From Cyanobium sp. NS01 (GTDB lineage Bacteria > Cyanobacteriota > Cyanobacteriia > PCC-6307 > Cyanobiaceae), in NCBI RefSeq assembly GCF_014280235.1, contig NZ_CP047940.1, positions 1,798,001-1,862,000 on the forward strand: a stretch of DNA of 64,000 bases, written 5' to 3'. Made by a program: the position numbers and the translations under genes. The number at the start of each line of letters is the position of its first letter. Within the stretch, counting starts at the first letter, position 1. This document shows positions 44,834 through 56,262 of this stretch, piece after piece. Below the pieces are notes generated by a model. The model was not told where the DNA came from. It was given only the letters and a program-made list of their open reading frames with translations, and ran no database searches.

Positions 44834-45140
44834 GGCATCCACCTGATCAGATCACGATTTGCTGACAATGCCCCAGCGATCGGGAGCAGCGCAGCTTCTT
44901 CAGAGTCTTTTCGGGAACTGCTTCAGGCTTCTTTACGCTCGCCCCGGCCGCCGCCCCCCGTCAGCGACGGGTGGCCAGGGATACCTTCTGCCGGACAGCA
45001 GAGGCTTGTGAGCTGGCTTCGCCCCCTAAATTGGGTTCCATTCCTGTTGGCACCGCAATGGTGCTGCGCCGGTTCGCCACGGCTGGGCCAGCACTCATTC
45101 TTTCCGTTCACAGGACTTCGTTCCAGGTTCTGCTTCATTC
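44834..45140. other. Intergenic region upstream of the second RRM gene
   Basis: About 300 bases without a gene, lower in GC than the neighbours. It includes the hairpin CCCGTC-AGC-GACGGG at 44957-44971. It probably holds a long leader for the RRM protein gene, as is usual for cold-responsive rbp genes. No tRNA or other RNA gene is recognised. Confidence 0.5.
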
Positions 45141-45467
45141 ATGACCATTTACGTTGGCAACCTCTCCTTCCAGGCTGAACGCGAGGACCTGCTCGATCTC
45201 TTTGGCCAGTACGGGGAGGTGCGTCAGTGCAGCCTGCCGCTCGATCGAGAAACCGGGCGCAAGCGCGGCTTCGCCTTTGTGGAACTCGCCAGCGACGACG
45301 ATGAGCAGAAGGCCATCGACGATCTCCAGAACGTGGAGTGGATGGGGCGGATGATCCGGGTCAACAAGGCCACCCCCCGGGAGGGCGGCAGTGGCGGGCG
45401 CGGCGGCTACGGCGGCGGCAACCGCGATGGGGGCGGCGGCTATGGGGGCGGCGGCAACCGCTGGTGA
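45141..45467 (+). CDS. RRM-domain RNA-binding protein (Rbp family), copy 2
   Basis: Protein of 108 residues, paralogous to that at 12737-13048. RNP2 IYVGNL is at 3-8 and RNP1 RKRGFAFVEL near 40-49. The shared IDDLQNVEWMGR block is followed by a longer Gly/Arg/Asn-rich tail with YGGGN repeats, ending GGNRW. It binds single-stranded RNA. It lies next to a DEAD-box helicase gene, suggesting joint action in cold-shock RNA remodelling. It precedes an ABC exporter gene by 48 bases. Confidence 0.95.
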   Translation: MTIYVGNLSFQAEREDLLDLFGQYGEVRQCSLPLDRETGRKRGFAFVELASDDDEQKAIDDLQNVEWMGRMIRVNKATPREGGSGGRGGYGGGNRDGGGGYGGGGNRW

Positions 45468-45515
45468 GCCCGGAAGGGGAGAGTGGGGCCTGCATGCCCA
45501 GCCCTTTCCTCTGCC

Positions 45516-47366
<1,851 letters not shown>

Positions 47367-47441
47367 GCCGCCAGAGGGGCTGCCCGTCCAACCGGCTCAG
47401 CGGCAACCGTGCCCCACGCCGCTGTGCAATAGCGTTTCTCC

Positions 47442-48362
47442 ATGAAGACCAGCGAGGCCCGGCGGGCCCCCCATCAGCAGCCTCGACAGCGGCGACGGCG
47501 TGGGCCGGTGCTGCTGGCCATGCTGATCGGGCTGGGGGGCGGGCTGCTGGCGTCCATGCCGCTGGCCGACTGGTTGAGCGGCACCGCGTTGCCGGAGAAC
47601 CCCCGCATCACCAACCCCTTTGCCGCCTGGAGCGGCATCGGCGACCAGAACATCCTCGTGCTGGGCACCGATGCCAGCGGCGCCAACACCGATGTGATCG
47701 CCACGCTGCGCATCAATGGCGGCATCACCAGCATCACCCAGGTGCCCCGCGACACCTACATCGATCCAGAGGGCTACCGCCCCACGAAGGTGAATGCCCT
47801 CTACGCACTGGGGGGCACCGAGCTGCTGGAGAGGGAGCTCTCCTTCAAGATGGGGCGCCCGATCACCCACCACGTGGTGGTGAATCTGAACGCGATCAGC
47901 CGCATCTCCGACGCCCTCGGCGGCATCGAGGTGGATGTGCCCAAGCGGATGCGCTACACAGACAGAAGCCAGGGGCTATCGATCGATCTCCAGCCCGGAC
48001 CCCAGCTGCTCAGGGGCAACGACCTGGAGGGCTTCCTGCGCTTCCGCCATGACGAGTGGGGCGACATCGGCCGCATCGAGCGGCAGCAACTGGCCCTCAA
48101 GGCCCTGTTCCGCAAACTCACCCGGCCTGAAAACCTGGTGCGGCTGCCGATGCTGCTCGCCGCCGGTGGCAACGACGTGAAGACCAACCTGGGGCCGATG
48201 GAACTGGGGGGCCTGATCACCGCCATGGGCAGCACCGAACTCAAGACAGAGCGCCTGGGGGGACGGCCCTTCATGCTCGATGGCATCAGCTACTGGGAGG
48301 CCGACTGGCCCAGACCGGCCGGCGAAGGCGACGGCAGCTTCGACAACAACTACGTGTACTGA
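47442..48362 (+). CDS. LytR-CpsA-Psr (LCP) family transferase
   Basis: Membrane-anchored protein of 306 residues with a basic N-terminus, one hydrophobic helix (about 22-42) and a periplasmic LCP domain. Conserved pieces are NILVLGTDASGANTDVIATLRI, ITQVPRDTYI, KVNALYALGG, ITHHVVVNLNAISRISDALGGIEVDVP and FLRFRHDEWGDIGRIERQQ with the catalytic Arg set. LCP enzymes attach polysaccharides from lipid carriers to the cell wall. In cyanobacteria the acceptor is unsettled. Confidence 0.92.
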   Translation: MKTSEARRAPHQQPRQRRRRGPVLLAMLIGLGGGLLASMPLADWLSGTALPENPRITNPFAAWSGIGDQNILVLGTDASGANTDVIATLRINGGITSITQVPRDTYIDPEGYRPTKVNALYALGGTELLERELSFKMGRPITHHVVVNLNAISRISDALGGIEVDVPKRMRYTDRSQGLSIDLQPGPQLLRGNDLEGFLRFRHDEWGDIGRIERQQLALKALFRKLTRPENLVRLPMLLAAGGNDVKTNLGPMELGGLITAMGSTELKTERLGGRPFMLDGISYWEADWPRPAGEGDGSFDNNYVY

Positions 48363-48392
48363 GGTTTGCCCCGCTGACTGAGGCTCACTCCG

Positions 48393-49442
48393 TTACTGAA
48401 CCGGATCGGCCGCGGCAGTAGCGATGGCCTGGGCCAGGCGCAGCGCCTGCTGGGGCACCTGGCTGAAGGCCGCCGAGAAGCCGCTCAACACCCACAGCCC
48501 CGGCGCCCCGCCCACCGGGCCCACCAGCGGCGTGGCCGTAGGGGAGAAGGTGACAGGCACCTGGCGGTAGCGGGCGGGGGCCCCAGCCAGGGCAGGGCTC
48601 AGGCCGCTCAGCCCCTGGCGCAGGCGCTCCTCCATCGCCGCCGGATCGGGCTGCGGCGTATCGGGCGCCTGCGCACCCAGCGCAGCTTCCGCACCCACCA
48701 GGCTGATCTGGCCGGCCAGCCAGCGATCCGCGCTCGGCACCAGGCCGGCATCCACCACCCAGGCCAGTGGCCCTGGGGCGAGGGTCTGGCGTTTCAGGGC
48801 AGGCCGCTGAAACCGCCGCGGCACGGTCAGTTCAGCCGGCCAGCAGAGGCCCCGGGGCGGGGCTTCGGCGAGCTCCAGCACCCCCGCCCAGCTGGTCTGC
48901 AGGCCTGGTGCAAGAGCAGGCCAGAGCTGGCGGCAGCCGCCACCGGCGGCCAGCACCACCTGGGCGGCCTCCAGCCCAGGATCAGCAGCTGAGCCCCTGG
49001 CGCCACCACCAGCAGCCGGGGCCGGCTCCAACACCAGCCGCCAGCCGCCCGGGCCGCGCTGCAGCGGGCCCCGCACCTGAGCCGGCAGCACCTGCACCCC
49101 AGCGGCGGCCAGGGCGGCGGGCAGGGCGGCCAGGAACAGCGGCGCCTCCACCTGGGCGGCGGGCAGGGGCAGGCGATCCAGCCAGGGAACGGAAGCTGCG
49201 GGTTCAGCGGCGCTGTGCAGCCGCAGCCAGCGGCAGCGCAGCCCCAGGGGGCCATGGCGGAGTTGCAGCCGCAGCCAGGGCAGGGCGGCCGGCAGCGGCA
49301 TCAGGCCGTAGCTCAGCTCTGTGGCGGCGGGCCCACCCCCCTCCAGCAGCACCACCTCCAGCCCCAGCGCCGCCAGCTCCAGGGCCACCAGCCCGCCGCA
49401 GAGGCCGCCCCCCACCACCACCACAGCAGCCGCCATCGCCAT
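48393..49442 (-). CDS. FAD-dependent oxidoreductase (DAO family)
   Basis: Flavoprotein of 349 residues. The N-terminal dinucleotide-binding motif is VVVVGGGLCGGLVALELAALGLEVVLLEGG, and the C-terminal FAD-closing part is PLVGPVGGAPGLWVLSGFSAAFSQVPQQALRLAQAI. The DAO-like fold acts on amines, amino acids or related substrates; none can be named. Composition is extremely Ala/Leu/Gly-rich, so the middle part is hard to align. It starts 28 bases after the psbP-like gene on the same strand. Confidence 0.82.
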   Translation of the reverse strand: MAMAAAVVVVGGGLCGGLVALELAALGLEVVLLEGGGPAATELSYGLMPLPAALPWLRLQLRHGPLGLRCRWLRLHSAAEPAASVPWLDRLPLPAAQVEAPLFLAALPAALAAAGVQVLPAQVRGPLQRGPGGWRLVLEPAPAAGGGARGSAADPGLEAAQVVLAAGGGCRQLWPALAPGLQTSWAGVLELAEAPPRGLCWPAELTVPRRFQRPALKRQTLAPGPLAWVVDAGLVPSADRWLAGQISLVGAEAALGAQAPDTPQPDPAAMEERLRQGLSGLSPALAGAPARYRQVPVTFSPTATPLVGPVGGAPGLWVLSGFSAAFSQVPQQALRLAQAIATAAADPVQ

Positions 49443-49470
49443 GTCCCTGGCCGGCTCCCGCCGTTCCGGC

Positions 49471-50037
49471 TCAGACCAGCAGCGTGAAGGAGGTCACCAC
49501 CTGGTGGAACAGCTCGTTCACCTTGTCCCAGCGGGCCTCATTGGTGCTGGCCGCGAAGGTGTACAGGCGCCCCCGGTCCACCACCACCGTGGCGAACTCG
49601 TGGCGATCGCGGTCGTCGAGGTGCACCGCGTACTCGAGGTCATAGAAGGTGCGGCCGTCCTGCTGGCGCTCATCGGCCTGGAGCAGCTCCGCCTGGCGGC
49701 CACTGCCCTCGGTGGCGATCACGGCTCGGCGCAGCTGCTCCCCCACGGCCACCGCACTGCCCAGGCTGGTGAGGTCGCTCTCGGGGGTCACCTCGGAGAT
49801 CACCAGGCTGAGGGTCTCGTCACTGTTGATCAGGTCGTGAAACACCACCTGGGGTCCACCGCTCACCTGCACCCGCACCCAGCCGGTGGGATAGAGGAAG
49901 GCAAAGCGGCCGTCTGGGTTCTGGAAGCGGTTCAGCCCCGCTGAAGCGGCACTGCAGCCCACCAGCGCCACGGCCAGCAGCAGGGCCAGAGCCCCCCGCA
50001 CAAGGGGCCGAGGCAGCAGGGCGGAGGGGCTGGTCAT
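49471..50037 (-). CDS. psbP: CyanoP (PsbP-family photosystem II lipoprotein)
   Basis: Protein of 188 residues. A lipoprotein signal ends in LVGC (Cys28), so it is lipid-anchored on the lumenal side. The mature domain [49 protein letters not shown] is the PsbP fold. CyanoP assists early photosystem II assembly. Its start codon overlaps the first possible recR codon on the other strand (CATG), so both promoters lie inside or beside the coding ends. Confidence 0.94.
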   Translation of the reverse strand: MTSPSALLPRPLVRGALALLLAVALVGCSAASAGLNRFQNPDGRFAFLYPTGWVRVQVSGGPQVVFHDLINSDETLSLVISEVTPESDLTSLGSAVAVGEQLRRAVIATEGSGRQAELLQADERQQDGRTFYDLEYAVHLDDRDRHEFATVVVDRGRLYTFAASTNEARWDKVNELFHQVVTSFTLLV

Positions 50038-50716
50038 GGCAGGGAGAGGGGGACCGGTGGCGCCATTCTGCTGCGAGCGCCGGCCCGCCTACATTCAGCC
50101 CACCTGCGGCGGTTCGCTGAGCGGCTTCACGCGCCCGTTGGCCCGGCTGATCGACCAGTTCGAGCGGCTGCCCGGCATCGGCCCCCGCACGGCCCAGCGG
50201 CTGGCCCTGCACCTGCTGCGCCAGCCGGAGGAGCAGATCCGCAGCTTCGCCGAGGCCCTGCTGGCGGCCCGCAGCCAGGTGGGCCAGTGCCAGCGGTGCT
50301 TTCACCTCTCGGCTGAGCCCCTGTGTGAGATCTGCCGCAATGAGGAGCGCCGCAATGGCCAGCTCTGCGTGGTGGCCGACTCCCGCGACCTGCTGGCCAT
50401 GGAGCGCACCCGGGAGTTCCGGGGCAGCTATCACGTGCTGGGCGGCCTGATCTCGCCCATGGACGGGATCGGCCCGGAGCTGCTGCAGATCGGACCGCTG
50501 GTGCAGCGGGTGGCCGATGAGGGCATCAAGGAGCTGATCCTGGCCCTCACCCCCAGCGTGGAGGGAGACACCACCAGCCTCTACCTGGCCAGACTGCTCA
50601 AACCCTTCACCACCGTGAGCCGCATCGCCTACGGCCTGCCCGTGGGCAGTGAGCTGGAGTACGCCGACGAGGTGACCCTGGCCCGGGCCTTCGAGGGGCG
50701 GCGGCGGATGGAATGA
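50036..50716 (+). CDS. recR: Recombination mediator RecR
   Basis: RecFOR-pathway protein. The body begins [31 protein letters not shown] with the helix-hairpin-helix, followed by the zinc finger [16 protein letters not shown] and a Toprim domain ([27 protein letters not shown]). RecR normally has ~195-200 residues, and homologues begin near residue 31 of this frame. The ATG at 50036 is therefore too early and overlaps psbP; GTG 50057, CTG 50117 or TTG 50138 are candidates. lipA follows ten bases downstream. Confidence 0.92.
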   Translation: MAGRGGPVAPFCCERRPAYIQPTCGGSLSGFTRPLARLIDQFERLPGIGPRTAQRLALHLLRQPEEQIRSFAEALLAARSQVGQCQRCFHLSAEPLCEICRNEERRNGQLCVVADSRDLLAMERTREFRGSYHVLGGLISPMDGIGPELLQIGPLVQRVADEGIKELILALTPSVEGDTTSLYLARLLKPFTTVSRIAYGLPVGSELEYADEVTLARAFEGRRRME

Positions 50717-50726
50717 ACCAGCAGCC

Positions 50727-51638
50727 ATGAGCCAGACCTCCAGCCGTTACAGCAGCATCGCCCCGGCCGAACGGCTGCCCGCCTGGCTGCGGCGGCCGAT
50801 CGGCGAGGCCTCCGCCCTGGAATCGGTGCAGGGGGTGGTGAAGCAGCAGCGGCTGCACACCATCTGTGAGGAGGGCCGCTGCCCCAACCGGGGCGAGTGC
50901 TATGCCGCCGGCACGGCCACCTTCCTGCTGGGCGGTCCGATCTGCACCCGCAGCTGCGCCTTCTGCCAGGTGGACAAAGGCCGGGCGCCGCTGCCCGTGG
51001 ACGGGGCCGAGGCCGAGCGGGTGGCGGAGGCCGTGGCCACGCTGCAGCTGCGCTATGTGGTGCTCACCGCCGTGGCCAGGGACGATCTGGCCGACCACGG
51101 CGCCAGCCTGTTCACCGCCACCATGGCCGCGATCCGGCGCCGCAGCCCCGCCGTGGCGATTGAAGTGCTCACCCCCGATTTCTGGGGCGGCCTGGCCGAT
51201 CCCGAGGCGGCCCTGGCCGCCCAGCGCCAGCGGCTGGCCACGGTGCTGGCGGCGGCGCCGGTGTGCTTCAACCACAACCTCGAAACCGTGGAGCGGCTGC
51301 AGGGGGAGGTGCGCCGCGGCGCCACCTACCGCCGCTCCCTGGGACTGCTGGCCGCAGCCCGGGAGCTGGCCCCCGCCATCCCCACCAAGAGCGGCCTGAT
51401 GCTGGGGCTGGGGGAGAGCGAGCAGGAGGTGGTGGAGACCCTGCGCGATCTGCGGGCGGTGGACTGCCAGCGCCTCACCCTGGGCCAGTACCTGCGCCCC
51501 TCCCTGGCCCACCTGCCGGTGGCGCGCTACTGGACTCCGGACGCGTTCGAGCGCCTCGGTGCCCTGGCCCGGGAGCTGGGCTTCGTCCAGGTGCGCAGCG
51601 GGCCGCTGGTGCGCAGCAGCTACCACGCCGGCGACTGA
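50727..51638 (+). CDS. lipA: Lipoyl synthase
   Basis: Radical SAM enzyme of 303 residues that inserts two sulfurs into octanoyl groups of lipoyl domains. The auxiliary cluster motif is [12 protein letters not shown] and the radical SAM motif CTRSCAFC, in the right order. The LipA blocks HNLETVERL and [11 protein letters not shown] are also present. It lies ten bases after recR. Many cyanobacteria carry two LipA copies; which one this is cannot be told from the window. Confidence 0.96.
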   Translation: MSQTSSRYSSIAPAERLPAWLRRPIGEASALESVQGVVKQQRLHTICEEGRCPNRGECYAAGTATFLLGGPICTRSCAFCQVDKGRAPLPVDGAEAERVAEAVATLQLRYVVLTAVARDDLADHGASLFTATMAAIRRRSPAVAIEVLTPDFWGGLADPEAALAAQRQRLATVLAAAPVCFNHNLETVERLQGEVRRGATYRRSLGLLAAARELAPAIPTKSGLMLGLGESEQEVVETLRDLRAVDCQRLTLGQYLRPSLAHLPVARYWTPDAFERLGALARELGFVQVRSGPLVRSSYHAGD

Positions 51639-51656
51639 TCCGCGGCCAGACACGAC

Positions 51657-53045
51657 CTAGAGATGGTTGTAGGAGGCCGCCTCGGCAGCCGAGAGGGGCA
51701 CGCTGATCGGGTGCTGCTCGAAGTGGTCGATCGCCTGGCGGATGTCCTGCAGCAGCAGATCGGCCATGTCGCGGCTGAAGCCGCGCCGCACCATGATCCG
51801 CTGGAAGGCCTGGCTGGCGAGGGCGCCGGTGAAGGGGTAGGCGGGCACCTGCCAGCCCCTGCTGCGCAGGCGGTCGGCGAGGTCGTAGAGGCTGAAGCCC
51901 GGATCAGTGCCCGGCTGCAGCTGCCACACCACGGCCGGGATCCCCTTGGCGGGGTCGCCGTCGTGCAGCACCGAGAACAGCGGCAGCCTGGCCAGCTCGG
52001 CGGCGAGATAGCGGGCCACCTGGTAGGCCACGCCATGGGTGAGGCGGTAGCCCTCCCGGCCCAGGCGCACGAAGGTGTAGTACTGGGCGATCACCTGGCC
52101 GGCCGGCCGCGAGAAGTTGATCTGAAAGGTGGGCATGTCCCCCCCCAGATAGGACACGCTGAAGACCAGCTCCCGGGGCAGATCACTGGCCTGGCGCCAC
52201 AGCACCCAGCCCACCCCCAGGGGGGCCAGGCCGTACTTGTGGCCCGAGGCATTGATCGACTTCACCCGTTCGAGGCGGAAGTCCCAGGGGGGCAGGTCCG
52301 GGGCGGTAAACGGGGCCAGAAAGCCGCCGCTGGCGGCGTCCACGTGGATCGGTACGTCCAGGCCGGTGCGGGCCTGGAGGTCGTCGAGGGCGGCACTGAT
52401 GGCCGCCACATCCTCGTAGAGGCCGTGATAAGTGACGCCGAGGGTGGGCACCACCATGATCGTGTTCTCATCCACCTGGGCCAGCACATCCGCCGGTGTG
52501 ATGCAGAGACGGCCCGGCGTCATGGTGATCTCGCGCAGCTCGATGTCCCAGTAACGGGCGAACTTGTGCCAGCAGATCTGCACGCTGCCGCACACCATGT
52601 TGGGCTTGTCGGCCGGCAGACCCGCCGCCCGCCGCGCCGCCCGCCAGCGCCACTTGGCGGCCATGCCGCCGAGCATGGCCGCCTCGCTGCTGCCGATGGT
52701 GGAGCAGCCGGTGGCGCCGGCAGGGGCATGCCAGAGGTCGGCCAGCAGGCTGACGCAACGGCGTTCCAGTTCGGCGGTCTGGGGGTATTCGTCCTTGTCG
52801 ATCAGGTTCTTGTCGAGGCCCAGATCCATCAGGGCGTGGACTTCGGGCTCCTCGCAGGTCTGGCAGAAGGTGGCCAGGTTCTGCTTGCTGTTGCCATCGA
52901 GCAGCAGCTCCTCCGTGAGGATGGCGGCGGTGAGGGCGGGCTCCTGGCCCTCGGCGGGGAACAGGTCCAGCGGCAGTGGCCGCACCAGCAGCTCGGCCTC
53001 CTGCTGATCGCGTTGGCTGGTGGCGCCGGTGAGGTGCAGGGCCAT
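51657..53045 (-). CDS. gadB: Glutamate decarboxylase
   Basis: PLP-dependent decarboxylase of 462 residues converting glutamate to GABA and consuming a proton. The PLP lysine is Lys270 in [19 protein letters not shown] supplies the cofactor-binding Asp. [17 protein letters not shown] and the N-terminal [14 protein letters not shown] are Gad-specific. In cyanobacteria Gad feeds the GABA shunt that helps close the TCA cycle. It lies 56 bases downstream of a nitrilase-family gene on the same strand. No Glu/GABA antiporter is adjacent. Confidence 0.95.
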   Translation of the reverse strand: MALHLTGATSQRDQQEAELLVRPLPLDLFPAEGQEPALTAAILTEELLLDGNSKQNLATFCQTCEEPEVHALMDLGLDKNLIDKDEYPQTAELERRCVSLLADLWHAPAGATGCSTIGSSEAAMLGGMAAKWRWRAARRAAGLPADKPNMVCGSVQICWHKFARYWDIELREITMTPGRLCITPADVLAQVDENTIMVVPTLGVTYHGLYEDVAAISAALDDLQARTGLDVPIHVDAASGGFLAPFTAPDLPPWDFRLERVKSINASGHKYGLAPLGVGWVLWRQASDLPRELVFSVSYLGGDMPTFQINFSRPAGQVIAQYYTFVRLGREGYRLTHGVAYQVARYLAAELARLPLFSVLHDGDPAKGIPAVVWQLQPGTDPGFSLYDLADRLRSRGWQVPAYPFTGALASQAFQRIMVRRGFSRDMADLLLQDIRQAIDHFEQHPISVPLSAAEAASYNHL

Positions 53046-53101
53046 GGGCGGCTTGAGGGGGCCAGGGCCCTCACCGTATGCACGCTGGCGGGAATCGTCC
53101 T

Positions 53102-54091
53102 TCAGCAGGCGGGGGTGTGCAGCGGGCCGTAGAGGTCAGGGCGGCGGTCGGCCCGGTAGGTGGTGCCCTCCGGGTGCGGCGCGCGGAACTCAGCGGGAAT
53201 CAGGTCGGCGAGCAGCAGGGTGGGGCGGTTCTGGGCGGCCAGCAGCAGGGCGCCATCGGGGCCGCAGATGACGCTGTTGCCCAGGTAGTGGGCCCACGGC
53301 TCCCCCTCCACCAGCTCGAGGCCGCAGCGGTTGGCGTAGGCCACAAAGCAGCCGTTCGCGAAGGCATGAGCCGGCAGCAGGTTGCGCGACACATCGGGGT
53401 AGGGGTGTTCGGTGCGGCGGCCGTCGCTGAGACGCACCCAGGTGTCGGCGGCGGTGGGGATCAGCACCAGGCTGGCGCCGGCCAGGGCCAGCAGGCGCGT
53501 GAGCTCCGGGAACTCAGCCTCGTAGCAGTTGAGCAGGCCCACGCCGACACCGTTGACGGCGTGCACGGTGAAGGGCTCGCCCTCCTCGGCCAGCCTGTAG
53601 CCCTCGCTCCAGAACAGCCGTTCATCCGGTCCCCAGAGGTGGGTCTTGCGGTAGTTCTTGAGCAGGCTGCCGTCGGCGGCCACCAGGGCAATGGCGTCGT
53701 AGAAACGCTCCTGGCCGCCCACCAGGGCCCGCTCGGCGTAGGGGCAGGCGATGGCCATGCCGTGGCGGCGGGCGCAGGCCGCCACCCGCTCCAGGCCGGG
53801 ACCATCCACCGGCTCCGCCAGCCGGCGCACCCGCTCCGGATCGCTGGCATAGCCGCTGAGAAACAGCTCGGGGAAGGCCAGCAACTGGGTGCCCCAGGTG
53901 GCGGCCTCAGCGGCTACCTGCTCCAGGCGCAGCAGGTTTGCCTCCACCGCCTCTGGGGTTCCCGCCGTCCCCTCCCCCTGCCAGAGAGCGAGCCGCAGCC
54001 CCTCCCCGGGGGCGGGCGGCGTGGGCAGCAGCCGGCTCAGCAGCAGCGGCGGCAGCGCGCTGAAGGGGGATTCCTTGGGATGGGGGAGCAC
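53102..54091 (-). CDS. Carbon-nitrogen hydrolase (nitrilase superfamily)
   Basis: Amidase-fold enzyme of ~329 residues with the catalytic triad Glu75 (FPELF), Lys149 (YRKTHLWG) and Cys189 ([11 protein letters not shown]). The pattern suits aliphatic amidases and deaminated-polyamine or omega-amidase-type enzymes more than true nitrilases. The first ~30 residues are a Pro/Leu-rich leader, so a later start near LRLALWQGE is possible. Being 56 bases upstream of gadB it may supply a C4 or C5 nitrogen compound to the same pathway; that is inference. Confidence 0.87.
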   Translation of the reverse strand: MLPHPKESPFSALPPLLLSRLLPTPPAPGEGLRLALWQGEGTAGTPEAVEANLLRLEQVAAEAATWGTQLLAFPELFLSGYASDPERVRRLAEPVDGPGLERVAACARRHGMAIACPYAERALVGGQERFYDAIALVAADGSLLKNYRKTHLWGPDERLFWSEGYRLAEEGEPFTVHAVNGVGVGLLNCYEAEFPELTRLLALAGASLVLIPTAADTWVRLSDGRRTEHPYPDVSRNLLPAHAFANGCFVAYANRCGLELVEGEPWAHYLGNSVICGPDGALLLAAQNRPTLLLADLIPAEFRAPHPEGTTYRADRRPDLYGPLHTPAC

Positions 54092-54262
54092 AGCGACGGC
54101 TGCGGGAGGTCACGGCCGAAGAGTCTGGGGCCCGTTGGCCCGCAGCCCAGCTGTCTGTGGCCCATGGAGCGCGATCTCACCAACCACTCCCCGGCATCGC
54201 CCGTAGGCAACGGCGGGGAGAGAGGGAAGCCCCCATTGGCCACCGATGTCCTGGCCTGCTCA

Positions 54263-54315
54263 CAACATGTTGATCACTCTTTGGTTCTCAGCCAGACCCT
54301 TCGGCATAGAGTGAT
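54263..54315. promoter_or_regulatory. Palindrome and inverted repeat upstream of the globin gene
   Basis: CAACATGTTG at 54263-54272 is a perfect 10-base palindrome. Next to it ATCACTCT (54273-54280) and AGAGTGAT (54308-54315) form an 8-bp inverted repeat with a 27-base spacer, ending about 20 bases before the globin ATG. They could be an operator, or a leader hairpin affecting translation. Confidence 0.4.
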
Positions 54316-54335
54316 GGGCTAACAACAAAAACAGG

Positions 54336-54827
54336 ATGACGGCAGGAATCTCACAGAAGACGATCGACATTGTCAAGGCAACGGCTCCGGTGGTGAAGGA
54401 GCACGGTGAGAAGATCACCTCTCGCATGTATGAAATCGCTTTTTCGGAGCGGCCTGACTACAAACTTGGCTTTGAGAGCACCTGGATGGTTGATGCCCAT
54501 GGCAACGGGCAGGCCAAGAAGCTGGCTTCATCCGTTTATGCCTATGCAACCCATATTGACCGGCTTGACGAACTTGCCAATGCGGTTGATGCCATTGCCC
54601 ACCGGCATGTTGCCTGTCGAATACTGCCTGAACAGTACCCCCTGATTGGAGAAAAACTGCTCCAGGCCATGAAAGAGGTTCTGGGTGATGCCGCCACTGA
54701 TGAAGTGATGGCCGCATGGACCGAAGCCTATGGGGCTTTGGCAGCCATCCTCATTGATGCAGAGGCAAGTCTGTACAAGCAGAACGACATTGACCTGGTC
54801 GAAAAGCTCGGCACAAGCCAGATCTAG
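54336..54827 (+). CDS. Single-domain globin of the flavohemoglobin type
   Basis: Globin of 163 residues without a reductase domain. Key haem-pocket residues of flavohemoglobin globins are present: B10 Tyr32 (ITSRMYEIAF), E7 Gln59 (GNGQAKKLA) and proximal F8 His91 (IAHRHVACRI), followed by PEQYPLIGEKLL and AWTEAYGALA. This pocket favours O2 binding and NO dioxygenation, with electrons from a separate reductase. Codon use is visibly less GC-rich than its neighbours, hinting at transfer. It converges with corA. Confidence 0.92.
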   Translation: MTAGISQKTIDIVKATAPVVKEHGEKITSRMYEIAFSERPDYKLGFESTWMVDAHGNGQAKKLASSVYAYATHIDRLDELANAVDAIAHRHVACRILPEQYPLIGEKLLQAMKEVLGDAATDEVMAAWTEAYGALAAILIDAEASLYKQNDIDLVEKLGTSQI

Positions 54828-54856
54828 GTGCGCAGAAGCCGGATGGGAGTGGGTCT

Positions 54857-56008
54857 CTACCGACCCAAGCGCCCGCCGCGGTCCGATCCACCACGCTGGG
54901 ACGGCCAACCGCGCTGGGCTGTCCAGTCCTCGAACCAGCCGCGCCGCCATAACCAGTAGCTCTGCAGCATGGCAATCAGGGCCATGAAGGCCAGGGCCAG
55001 GGGATAGCCGAAGCTCCACTTGAGTTCGGGCATCCGCACGAAGTTCATGCCGTAGATGCCCGCCACGAAAGTGAGCGGGGCAAAGATGGTCGACACGATG
55101 GTGAGTGTCTTCATCACCTGGTTCATGCGACTTCCCATGCTGGCCATGTAGGCGTCGGTCACGGCATCGCACTGGTGCCGCAATAACTCCACATGTTCAA
55201 AGATCAGCGTCACCTGCTGATCCATGTCCCGGAAACCGCTGAGCGCCTCGCCACCGAGCAGGCGATGGTTCTGGCGCAGCAGGATCATGATCTGGGGCCT
55301 CAGGGGCCACACCTGGCTGCGGATCTGCCTCAGGGTGGCGCGCACCTGGTAGGTGCGGTTCAGCAGGCTCGGCCTGGGGTTGCGCAGGGCTGCCTCCTCC
55401 ATGCCATCCAGCAGATCGGCCAGTTCCTCCAGCATCGGGAAGAGCTCATCGAGCAGCTCATCAATCAGGAAGTGCAGCAGATCATCGAGATCCTCCTGGC
55501 CGGGCGGCGGCCTCAGGCCCAGCAGCCAACGGCTGAGGCGGGGGAAGGCCTCCGGCTTGGGGGCTTCCTCGAGGCTGAGCAGCAGGTTGGGCAGCAGCAG
55601 CAGACCCACCTGCTCAGAGATCAGCCGCGCCGGCGTTCTCGAAAAGCTGAGGCGGTGCATCACCACCAGCACCACGTCCTCCACCGCATCGAGGCGGGTG
55701 CGCTGGGGCGTGTCGATCAAGGGGGCGTGCAGCAGCTCAGGAACCCCCACCCGTGCCAACACCTCGCTCACCAGCGCCGTATCGGCCTGGCCCTGCAGGC
55801 GCAACCAGCAGGGCATGCCCGTGGCCAGCAGAGCATCAAGATCGTCGAGGTTATCGAGCCGCTGCTCCACGGCCCCATCGGGTGTGAACAGCAGGGCCGA
55901 GAGGCTGGTGGGAGGCTGGCCGCCGTGCACGAACAGGGGCCCGGGAAGCTCGCCCGGCCGCTCCTGCAGCCGGCGGGACACGAGCGACCCCGGGGCCAGA
56001 CGGATCAT
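54857..56008 (-). CDS. corA: Magnesium/cobalt transporter CorA
   Basis: Membrane channel of 383 residues. A large cytoplasmic N-domain with long helices (LRQIRSQVWPLRPQIMILLRQ and EHVELLRHQCDAVTDAYMASM) precedes two C-terminal membrane helices. The selectivity motif YGMNF lies at the end of the first. A basic, Arg/Gly-rich tail follows. Works as a pentamer for Mg2+ uptake. Its start overlaps the stop of the small upstream gene (ATGA), so it is the last gene of a row with a nitroreductase and Coq4 homologue. Confidence 0.95.
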   Translation of the reverse strand: MIRLAPGSLVSRRLQERPGELPGPLFVHGGQPPTSLSALLFTPDGAVEQRLDNLDDLDALLATGMPCWLRLQGQADTALVSEVLARVGVPELLHAPLIDTPQRTRLDAVEDVVLVVMHRLSFSRTPARLISEQVGLLLLPNLLLSLEEAPKPEAFPRLSRWLLGLRPPPGQEDLDDLLHFLIDELLDELFPMLEELADLLDGMEEAALRNPRPSLLNRTYQVRATLRQIRSQVWPLRPQIMILLRQNHRLLGGEALSGFRDMDQQVTLIFEHVELLRHQCDAVTDAYMASMGSRMNQVMKTLTIVSTIFAPLTFVAGIYGMNFVRMPELKWSFGYPLALAFMALIAMLQSYWLWRRGWFEDWTAQRGWPSQRGGSDRGGRLGR

Positions 56009-56250
56009 TCAGCGCTTCTCGCCAGGGGCGGAGCGCAGGGCGGCGGCGCCGGGCTGAGCCGGCCCTCCAGGGCCATCCCCGTGCCGAGGAAGGCGGCCTG
56101 CAATAACAGACAGCAGCCGATCTGGCGGCGCTGAGCCCAGAGCAGCACGGCCATGGCGGGGGACGGCGGGGCCACCCAGTTCATCGCCCCGGCGGCTGGA
56201 GGGCTGTCGCCTGGACGACGCTTGAAGGGATCGCGGCGAACACGGGCCAT
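56005..56250 (-). CDS. Small hypothetical protein (81 residues) coupled to corA
   Basis: Protein with a basic N-terminus (MARVRRDPFKRRPGD), a hydrophobic middle (about 43-60, IGCCLLLQAAFLGTGMAL) and a Pro-rich tail. One membrane span is likely. No family is recognised. The 4-base ATGA overlap with corA and the 12-base gap from the Coq4-like gene favour a real gene, but the Pro/Arg-rich composition is also what chance frames look like here. Confidence 0.5.
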   Translation of the reverse strand: MARVRRDPFKRRPGDSPPAAGAMNWVAPPSPAMAVLLWAQRRQIGCCLLLQAAFLGTGMALEGRLSPAPPPCAPPLARSAE

Positions 56251-56262
56251 GCCCTGACCCTT

